NCBI RefSeq assembly: GCF_009928525.1
Contig: NZ_JAABOK010000028.1
Coordinates: forward strand, 1 to 50,757
Reading direction: 5' to 3'
DNA from: Chitinophaga solisilvae
GTDB lineage: Bacteria; Bacteroidota; Bacteroidia; Chitinophagales; Chitinophagaceae
Length of the DNA stretch: 50,757 bases
The notes beneath the pieces were generated by a model that was not told the DNA's origin, made no database searches, and saw only the letters and a list, made by a program, of their open reading frames with translations. The first letter of the stretch is position 1. Each line of letters begins with the position of its first letter. The position numbers and the translations under genes were made by a program. Of this stretch, positions 15,634-24,131 are shown one piece after another.

Positions 15634-18600
15634 TTATTTTTTATTGAACGTATCAATCACTGCTATTGCCTGGGTGCAGGCATCCTTGTATCTGATGAAT
15701 TCAGGATGCCGGGGATTGTTGCTGACCATCAGCAGGAAGGCTGCCAGCTTATCCCGGATACTGCTTTTAAGCGCTGCCTGTTTGCTCAGCGGTTTGTATT
15801 GTTCCTGCAGCCGTACCTCCACCCGTTCGCGGAACTGTTCCAGCTGCTGGAAGCTGAGCTGGTGATGGCTTTGCAGTAATTGCCTGCCCAGCACGATGAT
15901 GTCGTCTTCGAGGATGTTCTCCGGCATCAGGATGTATTCCTTTTCTTCTGTTTCCGGATTAGGCTGAAGGTCAATAAGACCGGTATTGTCGGCGATGACG
16001 ATATACCGCATATAGGATTCCTTATTACGTTCTGTTACAAACAGATCATGGTAATGTGTGCTGCTTCCTTCGGTATGCAGCGTAATCCTGGCCCGCCGGG
16101 AAATGCTGCCGTCTGTACTGTTCAATGCCTGCTGGTACCTGGTTTTCAGCCCTTCGGCTACAGACAGGATACGGAGCGGAAAGAGATTATGAATGTTAAT
16201 CAGTACAATTTCTGTGTTCCTGGAAGCGGTATAGATGATGTTCTCCTCCGGAATCCCTGCATTGCGAGATGTTTTAAACGCGTCTGTCAGCATATGGTTA
16301 AAGGTTTTATCCTTTGTACCGTTGGGCTGCGCATCCGGCGGCAGTATTACCATAAACTCCATCGTGCGGGTGGATTGCGCATTCTGATTTTCCTGGACAG
16401 GATCATATTTGCCAAATACGGCGGCCTGCGCCACCAGCCCGCGTATAAAGTATTCCAGCTCTTCCTTGCTATGCTGGTAGGTATCCCGTAGCTTTTCGGT
16501 GATGCTCACATTCAATACTTTTTTCCCTCCGTCAACAATATCTTTCATCTGTTCATTCACCATGTCGGAAGTGGCTACGGTGTGCTTTTCCAGCTGGTTG
16601 GCGAATTCGCTGAGGGTTACTTTTTTATTGAGCTGCGTGAAAGAGGCAATACCTTCCAGCATATTTTCTACGGCGGCACGGAATCCTGCGGTCTGATTTT
16701 TCTGCAGGTTTTCGCTTTGCACCAGTGACCGTGTCACATCGCGGATAGCGGCGGAGTCGTAGAACTTGACGAAGTTGTCGCTGATGCGTGGCTGCCCGTC
16801 ATTGCAGGTTTTGTCTATCAGCTCCTGGTTTTGTTTCAGCAACGTGTTCAGGTTCGCCTGCAGTTTGTATATTTTGTCGAGCAGTTCTTCCAGGCTTTTC
16901 TTTACTTCCGGCAGCAGTTTACGGGCATGATGCCAGCCGGCTATCATGGTCCTGGTCAGGTATAGCTGCTCCAGGTTGTGATTCTGTCTTTCGAAAGAGC
17001 GGATACGGTCCTTGAAAGCTACGTCCTTTATCCAGCCGATCTTTGTCCAGTAAGCATCTTCTGCAGTTATTTTCTCTATGAAGATTTTTTCCTGGCGGAT
17101 CAGTTTCTCCAGGTGCTGACCTGTCACCACATTGATTTTATTTTCGAGCAGCTGTATCAGGCTGTTCAGCAGGTACCCGGTTTCTACCAGTCCGTATTGT
17201 GCGTTGTTCCAGTGTTTGAAAAGATCTTTGTCTATATGTCCGGCCAGGTAACGTACGGTATCTTTCATATCCTTTTCCCGCAGCTGGAAGAACCGGCTGA
17301 CGCCCTCGCCCCTGAAGGTTTCTGTATAGTACGTGTCATAGCGTTTTTTCAGTGCCATGATCCATTCTGTTTTAGGAATTGCTTCGGTGGTGACGATAGT
17401 GGCGCATTCTGTTCTTTTCTTCTCCCATGCCTGTTCAAAGGATGCCCAGGATGTTTTTTCGCGGTCTGCCGGCAGGAAGAGCATGGACAGTATGTTGTGA
17501 CTGTCTGTCAGCAGCCAGCGGTGCTGCTGTTCCGGAGCGGCTACATAGGCATTGAACTCCTTTATTCTTGGTTCGTTGACAAATCCCTGTCCGTCGAACC
17601 AGCGGTTGTACAGCAATTGCAGCAGGGTTTGTCCGGCGAGCTTCGCGGTGAAATGCGATTTTATTTCCACTTCCGGAATGCCGATACGTTTTATGCCGAA
17701 GGAGATGAAACGTTTGCTCCGCATAGCTTTTCCCGGATGCAGGTCGTCTCCTTCAGGGTCGTTGATACCGTTTTCGCAACGGGAGAGCCGGTTGATCCAT
17801 TCGCGTGCAGCCGGATTATTGATGGAATATATCTGCTGATAGATATAATTGCCTACCAGCGCGGGAATTTCTTCTTCTACATTCAGCTGTACATCATTTT
17901 CGTTCTGGTTGGTGAATACATAACAGCCGTTGAAGAATACAGCGGGAACAGGATTTATTCTTCTGCCTTGCCGGGTGGGATCACTGAGATCATGCGGAAT
18001 ATACTTCAGCAGGGAAAGATCATTAAGCTCTTTCATACAGGCGTAACCGTTAGCATGATATAGCCCGCCGGCGGTAGCCCAGGAGGTGGGGGTCAGTTCG
18101 GGCAGTAGGGTATACAGGAAGATAGAGTTATGGTAACGGGCTTCATCGAACGGATATATCTTCCTGATCTGGGCAATGATGTCTATGAGCATACCGCTGC
18201 CGGTACCACCGGCCAGCCCGCAGCAGATATGAAAGGTAATGTTGCGTACCCGGTCTTCCGTACGGTTGATCAGGCTGGCAACAATGGCATTCAGGGAGCT
18301 GATGAATTTGTTGATGTCGCCGGCCAGCAGGAAACGGCCGTAGCGGCGCATCTGCGCGGCGGCGATTTCTCCGGCTTTCAGGCTGCCTTCCCAATCTGCT
18401 GCATGGCCTATCCAGGGCTTTATATTGGGGTAGGCATCTATATTGCGGAGAATGGCATCCATATCCGTTTTATTGATGCGTACCAGATTGGCCGGCGCCA
18501 GCGCTATGGAATTGGTTTTCTCCTTCCAGGTGAGCGCATTGTCAAGATCTGTGGCGCTCGTGTCAATGTAGAGATAGTCGATGTTTACACCCTCGTGTGA

Positions 18601-18693
18601 AGCACTGCCATGACTCTGTTCTATGGTGGACTTTAAGGAATGAATGATTCTGCTCCCCGTGCCACCGATACCGATGATTAAATGAGTTTCCAT
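15634..18693 (-). CDS. Giant tubulin-like (Tubulin_2-type) GTPase
   Basis: A 1019-aa protein when started at the ATG at 18693 (METHLIIGIGGTGSR), which places the first Rossmann-like strand at the N-terminus as in FtsZ/tubulin folds. A GTG at 18825 would add 44 residues of unconserved-looking sequence. Motifs are GIGGTGSR (8-15), AAQMRRYGR (112-120) and the tubulin signature GLAGGTGSGM (159-168). The GTPase part is roughly residues 1-330; beyond that is a very long, largely helical region (about 380-850) with a mixed C-terminal domain. FtsZ is about 400 aa, so this is far larger. Tubulin_2 proteins are poorly understood and are often found beside ATPases or stress-type genes. It is the first gene of a tightly packed six-gene operon and likely its core filament or scaffold. 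Confidence 0.85.
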   Translation of the reverse strand: METHLIIGIGGTGSRIIHSLKSTIEQSHGSASHEGVNIDYLYIDTSATDLDNALTWKEKTNSIALAPANLVRINKTDMDAILRNIDAYPNIKPWIGHAADWEGSLKAGEIAAAQMRRYGRFLLAGDINKFISSLNAIVASLINRTEDRVRNITFHICCGLAGGTGSGMLIDIIAQIRKIYPFDEARYHNSIFLYTLLPELTPTSWATAGGLYHANGYACMKELNDLSLLKYIPHDLSDPTRQGRRINPVPAVFFNGCYVFTNQNENDVQLNVEEEIPALVGNYIYQQIYSINNPAAREWINRLSRCENGINDPEGDDLHPGKAMRSKRFISFGIKRIGIPEVEIKSHFTAKLAGQTLLQLLYNRWFDGQGFVNEPRIKEFNAYVAAPEQQHRWLLTDSHNILSMLFLPADREKTSWASFEQAWEKKRTECATIVTTEAIPKTEWIMALKKRYDTYYTETFRGEGVSRFFQLREKDMKDTVRYLAGHIDKDLFKHWNNAQYGLVETGYLLNSLIQLLENKINVVTGQHLEKLIRQEKIFIEKITAEDAYWTKIGWIKDVAFKDRIRSFERQNHNLEQLYLTRTMIAGWHHARKLLPEVKKSLEELLDKIYKLQANLNTLLKQNQELIDKTCNDGQPRISDNFVKFYDSAAIRDVTRSLVQSENLQKNQTAGFRAAVENMLEGIASFTQLNKKVTLSEFANQLEKHTVATSDMVNEQMKDIVDGGKKVLNVSITEKLRDTYQHSKEELEYFIRGLVAQAAVFGKYDPVQENQNAQSTRTMEFMVILPPDAQPNGTKDKTFNHMLTDAFKTSRNAGIPEENIIYTASRNTEIVLINIHNLFPLRILSVAEGLKTRYQQALNSTDGSISRRARITLHTEGSSTHYHDLFVTERNKESYMRYIVIADNTGLIDLQPNPETEEKEYILMPENILEDDIIVLGRQLLQSHHQLSFQQLEQFRERVEVRLQEQYKPLSKQAALKSSIRDKLAAFLLMVSNNPRHPEFIRYKDACTQAIAVIDTFNKK

Positions 18694-18912
18694 CCCGTTA
18701 GCTGATTTAGTTGGTGATGATTTTTTACCGGTTGATTTTTGTGATACTGCTGCTGTATACCTGCTGTCTGTCTCTGCTGCAATATGTATCACCTGAATCA
18801 ATTTATTCCTGGTTGTTTTTTCCACAGGCTGTTTGACTTTGTAAACAGGCCTGAATGGTTATTTTGCAAAAAATGCAGCCTGTGCACTAAAAAAAAATAC
18901 GTTGCTGAACGC

Positions 18913-18927
18913 GCAGGATATTCCTGC
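18913..18927. promoter_or_regulatory. Palindrome between the tubulin-like operon and the LytTR gene
   Basis: gcagga-tat-tcctgc is an exact 15-bp inverted repeat in the 287-bp divergent region between 18693 and 18981. A tatatttg at 18935-18942 matches the Bacteroidota -7 element (TAnnTTTG) for the plus-strand LytTR gene, but no good -33 was found. It is a candidate operator shared by both directions. Confidence 0.35.
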
Positions 18928-18980
18928 AGATACCTATATTTGGAAAACTGCATTGTTATTCCTCATCAACAACCACACGT

Positions 18981-19733
18981 ATGAATACCGGTAAAATACT
19001 TATTGTAGAAGATGATCTTGTTATCAGCCTGGACATGCAAGTCATGCTGGAATCGAATGGTTATACCTGTTGCGCGGTAACATCCGGCAATGAGGCTATC
19101 GATCAGGTAGGGGTCTTTGTGCCTGATCTTATTCTGATGGATATAGGGCTGAACGGTAAGCTGGATGGTATGTCCACCGCCGGTATAATCCGGCAGAATC
19201 ATAATCTGCCCATCATCTTTGTTACAGACCAGGAAAATTGCCATGTGTACAAACAGGCCGGCAATTCCCAGCCTTTTGATTACATTACCAAACCGTTCAG
19301 GCATAGTGTTTTGCTGAAGACAGTACAGCAGGCCCTGTCCCAGCCTTGCCCGCCGGCTATCTCCGGCATGCCGGTATATAAGCTGAGCGACCGCGTGTCC
19401 GATGGCATATTTGTTTATTCTTCCGGTCCGCAACCTTACAAGAAAGTACTGTTCAGCGATATTCTCTTCATTGAATCAGCCGGCTCCTACACAAATATCT
19501 GCTGCACCAACTCCCGGAAATTCAAGGTATCCCTGACTTCCAAGCGGGTGATCCTGCAGATGAACTGCCCGGCACTGGTGAAATCGAACAAGTCCTTTCA
19601 TGTCAATATTCACTGGATAGACAGTTTCGGGAAAGATCTGGTGAAGATCGGCGCACACGAAATTCCTGTATCGGACGCGCATAAAGCCAATCTCATGAGC
19701 CGGCTGAACAGGCTGGGGGGCGGCCAGGCGTAA
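18981..19733 (+). CDS. LytTR-family response regulator
   Basis: A 250-aa protein. The receiver domain (about 4-122) has the acidic pair D11-D12, phospho-acceptor D54 in LILMDIGLNG, and the switch Lys K104 in YITKPF. The LytTR DNA-binding domain (about 145-245) includes ILFIESAGSYTNI, VLVKSNKSFHVN-type strands and a C-terminal PVSDAHKANLMSRL. LytTR proteins bind two direct repeats about one or two helical turns apart. The gene converges with the TPR histidine kinase (7 bp between stops) and is divergent from the tubulin-like operon, so it may be regulated by that kinase and regulate that operon. Partnership is inferred from position. Confidence 0.93.
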   Translation: MNTGKILIVEDDLVISLDMQVMLESNGYTCCAVTSGNEAIDQVGVFVPDLILMDIGLNGKLDGMSTAGIIRQNHNLPIIFVTDQENCHVYKQAGNSQPFDYITKPFRHSVLLKTVQQALSQPCPPAISGMPVYKLSDRVSDGIFVYSSGPQPYKKVLFSDILFIESAGSYTNICCTNSRKFKVSLTSKRVILQMNCPALVKSNKSFHVNIHWIDSFGKDLVKIGAHEIPVSDAHKANLMSRLNRLGGGQA

Positions 19734-19740
19734 ATGTTCC

Positions 19741-21681
19741 TCAGAAGGTAACGACGGTTACGGAACCTGTATCATTGCTGCTGATGGTCATCTTGCCGGG
19801 TATTTGTTTACTCATCAGGTTAAGCAGTATTAATCCCATTCCCTGCGTGCCGGGAGCGGCTTTCCAGGGAGCGCAGTTATCTGATATGCATAATTTATAC
19901 CGGTTGTTAAGCGCCTCCAGTGTTATCCTGATTTCGCCATGGTCGTGAAGCAGTTGTCCGTGTTTATAGATGTTGGTCATGGCTTCATTGATGATCAGCC
20001 CTGTTGTAACAGCGGTATTCACCGGCAGATAAATATCTGCCACGGTTACAATGATATTGAAACGGGCAGATTTTTCCGCATGTGAGATGTTGATTTTGTC
20101 TACAAGGTCATGAATGAATGGTTGCATCCGCGTGGAGGAAGGCCGCGACTTATATTGCAGGGATTCATGCACATCCTTTATCGCAAAAACCCTGTCCTGT
20201 ATAGCGTCTAACAGCTGAAGCCGTGCAGGGTCCTGTATCCTGGCTTTCTGAAGATTTATGATAGAGATGAGCAGCTGCATACTGTTTTTTACGCGGTGAT
20301 TGAGTTCCTTGAATAATCCTTCCACATTCTGTTTGGCCAGTTTCAGCTGAACAGCGGTAATAACGAGCGTGATGAGCAGTATGGCCAGTACCGAAATGTA
20401 TACCTGCTGTATTTTTATCCGTGATGTTTGCCGTGCTGCCAGCTGATTGGCAGTCATTAATTTCTGCTGTGTGTCGTATCTGGCTTCCATGTCAGTCGCT
20501 GTGCGGGTCAGGCCGGTATGGGCGTAAAGGCTGTCCTTCAGGCTGAGCTGGAGTTGCGCATATTGCAGGGCGGTCTTGTATCTGCCTGTCCGCTGATGTA
20601 TGGTACTGAGAATACCGAGATGGTGCAGTTTGTTTTTAGAATAAGGCTGCTCCTGCAGCAGAACGCCGGCTTCTCCGGCAAGATTTTCTGCTCCTTTTAC
20701 ATCGCCGGTTGCAAGCAGCAGTTCGCACAGGTGGTTGATGGTATTGGCAGCGCCCTCTTTATCGCCGGACTTTCGGCTGATGGCCAGCGCTTGCCGGTAG
20801 TAGGCTCCGGCCTCTGCATAGGCCTGCAGTTGCAGGTAAACGGAGGCGATGTTATCGAGACTGGTCGCTATGGATCTTGGCGTGCCTGTTTTTTTCTTAA
20901 TGGCCAGCGACAGCTGGTATTGTTCCAGAGCTTCCGGGTATTTCCGCTGATAGCGGTAGATGTTACCGATATTATTCAGGGAGCCGGCCATACCGGTGGA
21001 ATCTTTTTCGTTGGTTCTGATGGCCAGCGCTTTCTGATGATAGTCAAAGGCTTTAGCATACTGCCGCAGGTCTTTCAGGTTATTGCCGATGTTGCTGTAG
21101 GCGTCTGACAGACTGCGTTTGTCGGGTGAAAGCTCCAGCAGCAGCGCTGCTTCAAAGTTGGCATCCAGGGCCTTTTTGTAATCTCCGTCGTTTTTATAGA
21201 GAATGCCGATGTTGATGAGGCCCTGCGCCAGGTGTACAGAATCTTTGATAAGACGGAATATATTATTGGAGGAAATGTAATAGGTCAAGGCGCTGTCTTT
21301 CTCCTGTAGTTCATCGTAGGCTATACCGGTGTTGTTCAGCGCTATCGCCAGCTGCAAGGAGTCTTTGAGCCGGCGGGCAATAGTGGTGGCCTGCAGGAAA
21401 TGATTTTTAGCCTGTGTGGCTTCTCCGAGATCATAATACAATACGCCGGTTCTGCGCTGGAAATCCTGATGGAGGCTGTCAAATCCGGATGTAGCTGCGA
21501 GGGAATCCGCGTAAAGCGCCAGGGTAATTTTACGTTGAAGCGGTATGCTGTTATTGTCCAGGCTGTCCGTTAATACCTGCAGGGTATGCCGGGTTTTGTC
21601 CTGCACGGGGGCATTGCAACCAAAAAAGAACATTAGTACGGTTGATAAAAATAACGCTTGTCTGAATACCATAATTGTCAT
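19741..21681 (-). CDS. TPR-containing lipoprotein sensor histidine kinase (HisKA_2 type)
   Basis: A 646-aa protein. The N-terminus has a lipoprotein-like signal ending FFGC (Cys22). TPR repeats fill about residues 50-400 (visible units such as LAIALNNTGIAYDELQEKDSA and MAGSLNNIGNIYRYQRKYPEA), a single TM lies at about 427-446, and then comes the HisKA_2 phospho-acceptor box KELNHRVKNSMQLL with H462. The ATPase domain has INEAMTNIYKH (N box) and QGMGLILLNL (G box). This is the standard Bacteroidota TPR-kinase architecture that partners LytTR regulators; the convergent LytTR gene is the obvious candidate. An in-frame ATG 9 bp downstream (21672, MVFRQ) is equally plausible as the start. Confidence 0.92.
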   Translation of the reverse strand: MTIMVFRQALFLSTVLMFFFGCNAPVQDKTRHTLQVLTDSLDNNSIPLQRKITLALYADSLAATSGFDSLHQDFQRRTGVLYYDLGEATQAKNHFLQATTIARRLKDSLQLAIALNNTGIAYDELQEKDSALTYYISSNNIFRLIKDSVHLAQGLINIGILYKNDGDYKKALDANFEAALLLELSPDKRSLSDAYSNIGNNLKDLRQYAKAFDYHQKALAIRTNEKDSTGMAGSLNNIGNIYRYQRKYPEALEQYQLSLAIKKKTGTPRSIATSLDNIASVYLQLQAYAEAGAYYRQALAISRKSGDKEGAANTINHLCELLLATGDVKGAENLAGEAGVLLQEQPYSKNKLHHLGILSTIHQRTGRYKTALQYAQLQLSLKDSLYAHTGLTRTATDMEARYDTQQKLMTANQLAARQTSRIKIQQVYISVLAILLITLVITAVQLKLAKQNVEGLFKELNHRVKNSMQLLISIINLQKARIQDPARLQLLDAIQDRVFAIKDVHESLQYKSRPSSTRMQPFIHDLVDKINISHAEKSARFNIIVTVADIYLPVNTAVTTGLIINEAMTNIYKHGQLLHDHGEIRITLEALNNRYKLCISDNCAPWKAAPGTQGMGLILLNLMSKQIPGKMTISSNDTGSVTVVTF

Positions 21682-21695
21682 TTGGGGGAAGGGAT

Positions 21696-21735
21696 AAAAA
21701 TAAAGAAAACATCCGGAATAGTTACATTCCGGATG
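21696..21735 (-). terminator. Terminator hairpin after the small lipoprotein gene
   Basis: catccggaat (21710-21719) pairs perfectly with attccggatg (21726-21735), with a 6-nt loop. On the minus strand the hairpin is followed by a T-rich tract (ttttctttattttt). It lies 29 bp past the small lipoprotein stop and 29 bp before the kinase start, so the two genes are probably separate transcripts or partly attenuated. Confidence 0.7.
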
Positions 21736-21763
21736 TGAAGAACAGCAGGTGCAGCGGATGCTG

Positions 21764-22018
21764 TTATGGCTGCGGCCTGATAATTATTTTCCGGTCGTCA
21801 TCCTCGCCGTCCTGTGCGGCCTGTGATGAATCCGGAGCCGGAGCTTCCGCAACGGGTTTGATAATTATTCTCCTGTCGTCATCCTCGCCATCCTGCACAG
21901 AGAACAGGGAGTCGGTATTGTTAACGGGTGGCAGAACGGGAGAAGGATTGTTATCTTTATCTGTGCAGCTGAACAGGGCAGTGGTAACTGCAAAAGCCGC
22001 TATGATTATCTTTTTCAT
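21764..22018 (-). CDS. Very small lipoprotein with duplicated acidic/Ile motif
   Basis: An 84-aa protein. It has a lipoprotein signal MKKIIIAAFAVTTALFSC with Cys18. The mature part carries two copies of the same unit: QDGEDDDRRIIIKP and, 27 residues later, QDGEDDDRKIIIRP, joined by a Pro/Ala linker; the second copy ends the protein. No family recognised. It is on the same strand as, and upstream of, the TPR histidine kinase with a terminator between, so it could be a secreted ligand or partner of the kinase, though this is only positional. Confidence 0.65.
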   Translation of the reverse strand: MKKIIIAAFAVTTALFSCTDKDNNPSPVLPPVNNTDSLFSVQDGEDDDRRIIIKPVAEAPAPDSSQAAQDGEDDDRKIIIRPQP

Positions 22019-22117
22019 CTGAATCAGTGTTGAAGGTGAAGAATAGCCACAGAGCGCCCTGCCGGCCGGTTGGGACCAGTTGCTTTTTTTAGCAGTATGT
22101 GCAGGGGAGCTATGGTG

Positions 22118-22217
22118 ATGTAATCCCGGCGGCTGTCCGGATATTCACAGGCCTTCGTAAACTGCTAATCCGCGTGTTTAGCATTTACCGGAGCTACGCG
22201 CCAGGGAGGGATTACAT
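22118..22217. repeat. Nested 100-bp imperfect palindrome
   Basis: atgtaatccc (22118-22127) pairs with gggattacat (22208-22217). Inside it an imperfect ggcggctgtccgg / ccggagctacgcgcc pairing, and an inner gtaaa(c)tgctaa (22158-22169) with ttagcatttac (22179-22189), can stack into a long structured hairpin. It is located between the lipoprotein gene and the STAND gene. It could be a structured RNA, a palindromic mobile element or an operator array. It lacks the core motifs of an integron attC site. Confidence 0.5.
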
Positions 22218-22320
22218 GACCGGTATCATCGTTGCCTTCGAAAATTTCAGCGCTGCGGCAACCAGGATTTGCGGTGCTGTAATCTGATTCAAATGTCCGG
22301 ATACCCTGTGAGAACAGGCG

Positions 22321-22450
22321 TTCACAGGAAGCTGCTGTTGCTCATGTCAGACAGTAATTTTCTCATAGGAAAGGGGAGGTGTCTCATCAGTACAGGAGTT
22401 GTGCTCATAAGCAGGGAGGTATTGCTCATAAGCAGGTATATTCATTTCAT
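22321..22450. promoter_or_regulatory. Array of 21-bp-phased CTCAT repeats upstream of the STAND gene
   Basis: CTCAT occurs at 22341, 22362, 22383, 22404 and 22425, exactly 21 bp apart each time, with a weaker TTCAT at 22446 and ttcacagga at 22321. The last two full units share ctcataagcagg, and the others share parts of it. Twenty-one bp is two DNA helical turns, so repeated binding sites on one face are likely. An AT-rich promoter-like stretch follows (22446-22490). Because 21 is also seven codons, an in-frame coding origin (an LIS-containing heptad) cannot be fully excluded. Confidence 0.6.
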
Positions 22451-22490
22451 TTACTATATATTTTATAATGCTGTTTCAATTACATATGTT

Positions 22491-24116
22491 ATGAAAGACT
22501 GGATACTTACAGATGCCGCCTATGATGAGATACTCTGGGAAAGAGTATGGAAAAAGGCTTCCGGAAACAATCATGTAAATCCTGTAAGAGAACTGATGTA
22601 CGGAACGCGTATCAGTCAGGATGATGAAGGCATTTCCAGGGCGCAGCTGCAACGTTATATAACCATGCAGAAACTGAAGAATCCCAGAAATGACACCAGG
22701 GATAAGCTGGCCTTTTATCTGGAGTACAGGAACTATCAGGATTTTAAAACTGCCGTGGATGCAGAGATGACTACTGATGCAAATAAGCGTGTATCCACTG
22801 ACGTTAGTGTTACGGATGCAGATGCGCTGGTCCGGTACACGCACCTGTCTCCCGAGAAACCAGACTGTTTCATTGGCAGGGATGATATGCTGACAGAGAT
22901 ACATGCTGCGCTCAGCAATACAGCAGAGCGCCGGAATGTACTGCTGCTGAGTAGTATGGGAGGGATGGGAAAAACAACAGTGCTGCATGAATACCTGAAC
23001 AGCGCCCGGTGTAAGGAACACTTTGAGCGTATCATCTATGTGTCTGTTAATAAAAATCTGGAAAGAGGATTTGTATCGTCAGTAGCCAGAAGCCTGGAGT
23101 TGAACCTGACAGAAATTGTATTGCCTGCGCGGCAGCTGGAAGCTGTGTTGTACGCTATGAAGCAGCAACGGGGCAATAACCTGGCAGCCATCGATAATGT
23201 AAACGAATCAGACTTCGAAGAACTGCAGCGGATGCAGCATTACTTCCGGGAAACGGGATGGAAAATATTAATCACCACCAGAACACAACCGGATGAATTT
23301 GATTTGAAAATAGAAGTCGATGAACTGGAGATGAAAGACGCATTGCAGCTGTTCATGCATTATTATGTTCCCGACAGCATAAGCCGGGAAGCCGCCGCGC
23401 TGATGCATTACATGGAAACGGCGCAAATCAGGGAGGAAACCATACGGCTGCTGGAGCATATCGGACGGCATACGCTGGTCACCGAACTGCTGGCAAAAAC
23501 AGGAAAGAAGAAAGGAATAGCTCCCTCAATGCTGTTAAAGCATTTGCGGGAAGAAGATTTAAAACATCCGGAACTGGCGCTGCCGGTATTCACAGGAGAG
23601 CATGCCAGAAGCAGCTATAACCAGCGAAGAAAGGAAACCATGCATAAGTATATGCTGAGCATTTTTGATACAACATCGCTGCAGGTTAAAACTGGCAATG
23701 TAGCGGCGGACAAGGAAAACAGGGAGAAAGTAATTATGCTGCATTTCTTCTCTGTGCTACCGCCGGTAGATATACCTGTGGCGCATCTGAAAAAACTGTG
23801 GGGAGTGCCTCCCGCAGAAGAAAATACCTTTGAAAACAGACTGGACGAATTGCGGCAGATAGGCTGGATCAAAGGGAAGCAGGAACCGTTGCAGCATCAG
23901 GCTGGTATGCAGAACCTGCAATATAAAATGCATCCGCTGATACAGGAAATCGTGTATGAGAAACTGAAACCGGACATGCATTCCTGCGCACCGCTGATTG
24001 CCACCATCACCGCCATATTCTCCGGTAAACGCCAGCCGGAAATGGAGCAGCGGGCCTATCAGCAATATTCCGCCACTGTTTTACGAAAACTGAAAACACT
24101 TTCTCCCAGAAAATAG
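22491..24116 (+). CDS. NB-ARC/STAND NTPase
   Basis: A 541-aa protein from the ATG at 22491 (MKDWILTDAAYDE); the frame is open further upstream, but that stretch is the repeat array. Residues 1-90 are an uncharacterised N-terminal domain ending in DKLAFYLEYRNYQDF, a pattern I associate with other Bacteroidota regulatory proteins. The NTPase has Walker A GGMGKTT (157-163), Walker B LAAIDNV (231-237) and ILITTRT (259-265), the NB-ARC sensor. A winged-helix part follows to about 470. It ends at an amber stop; the next ORF, in the same frame, supplies the TPR repeats expected at the C-terminus of such a receptor. STAND proteins act as switch-like sensors in signalling, defence or cell death. Confidence 0.83.
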   Translation: MKDWILTDAAYDEILWERVWKKASGNNHVNPVRELMYGTRISQDDEGISRAQLQRYITMQKLKNPRNDTRDKLAFYLEYRNYQDFKTAVDAEMTTDANKRVSTDVSVTDADALVRYTHLSPEKPDCFIGRDDMLTEIHAALSNTAERRNVLLLSSMGGMGKTTVLHEYLNSARCKEHFERIIYVSVNKNLERGFVSSVARSLELNLTEIVLPARQLEAVLYAMKQQRGNNLAAIDNVNESDFEELQRMQHYFRETGWKILITTRTQPDEFDLKIEVDELEMKDALQLFMHYYVPDSISREAAALMHYMETAQIREETIRLLEHIGRHTLVTELLAKTGKKKGIAPSMLLKHLREEDLKHPELALPVFTGEHARSSYNQRRKETMHKYMLSIFDTTSLQVKTGNVAADKENREKVIMLHFFSVLPPVDIPVAHLKKLWGVPPAEENTFENRLDELRQIGWIKGKQEPLQHQAGMQNLQYKMHPLIQEIVYEKLKPDMHSCAPLIATITAIFSGKRQPEMEQRAYQQYSATVLRKLKTLSPRK

Positions 24117-24131
24117 CATAACCCCGGGAAT

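Noticed and set aside
16978..18063. Long plus-strand open frame (361 aa) opposite the tubulin-like gene
   Set aside because: It is antisense to a gene with clear motifs, has a Cys/Phe-rich composition typical of a reverse-strand shadow, and shows no recognisable domain.
22118..22217. Integron attC site
   Set aside because: No RYYYAAC/GTTRRRY core pair at the ends and no integrase gene nearby.
22341..22445. CRISPR array
   Set aside because: The repeat period is only 21 bp with five conserved bases and no separate spacers.
22269..22490. Longer N-terminus for the STAND protein
   Set aside because: The frame is open, but the DNA there is the 21-bp repeat array and an AT-rich promoter-like stretch; MKDWILTDAAYDE at 22491 looks like the natural start. 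Kept as a caveat, not as the call.
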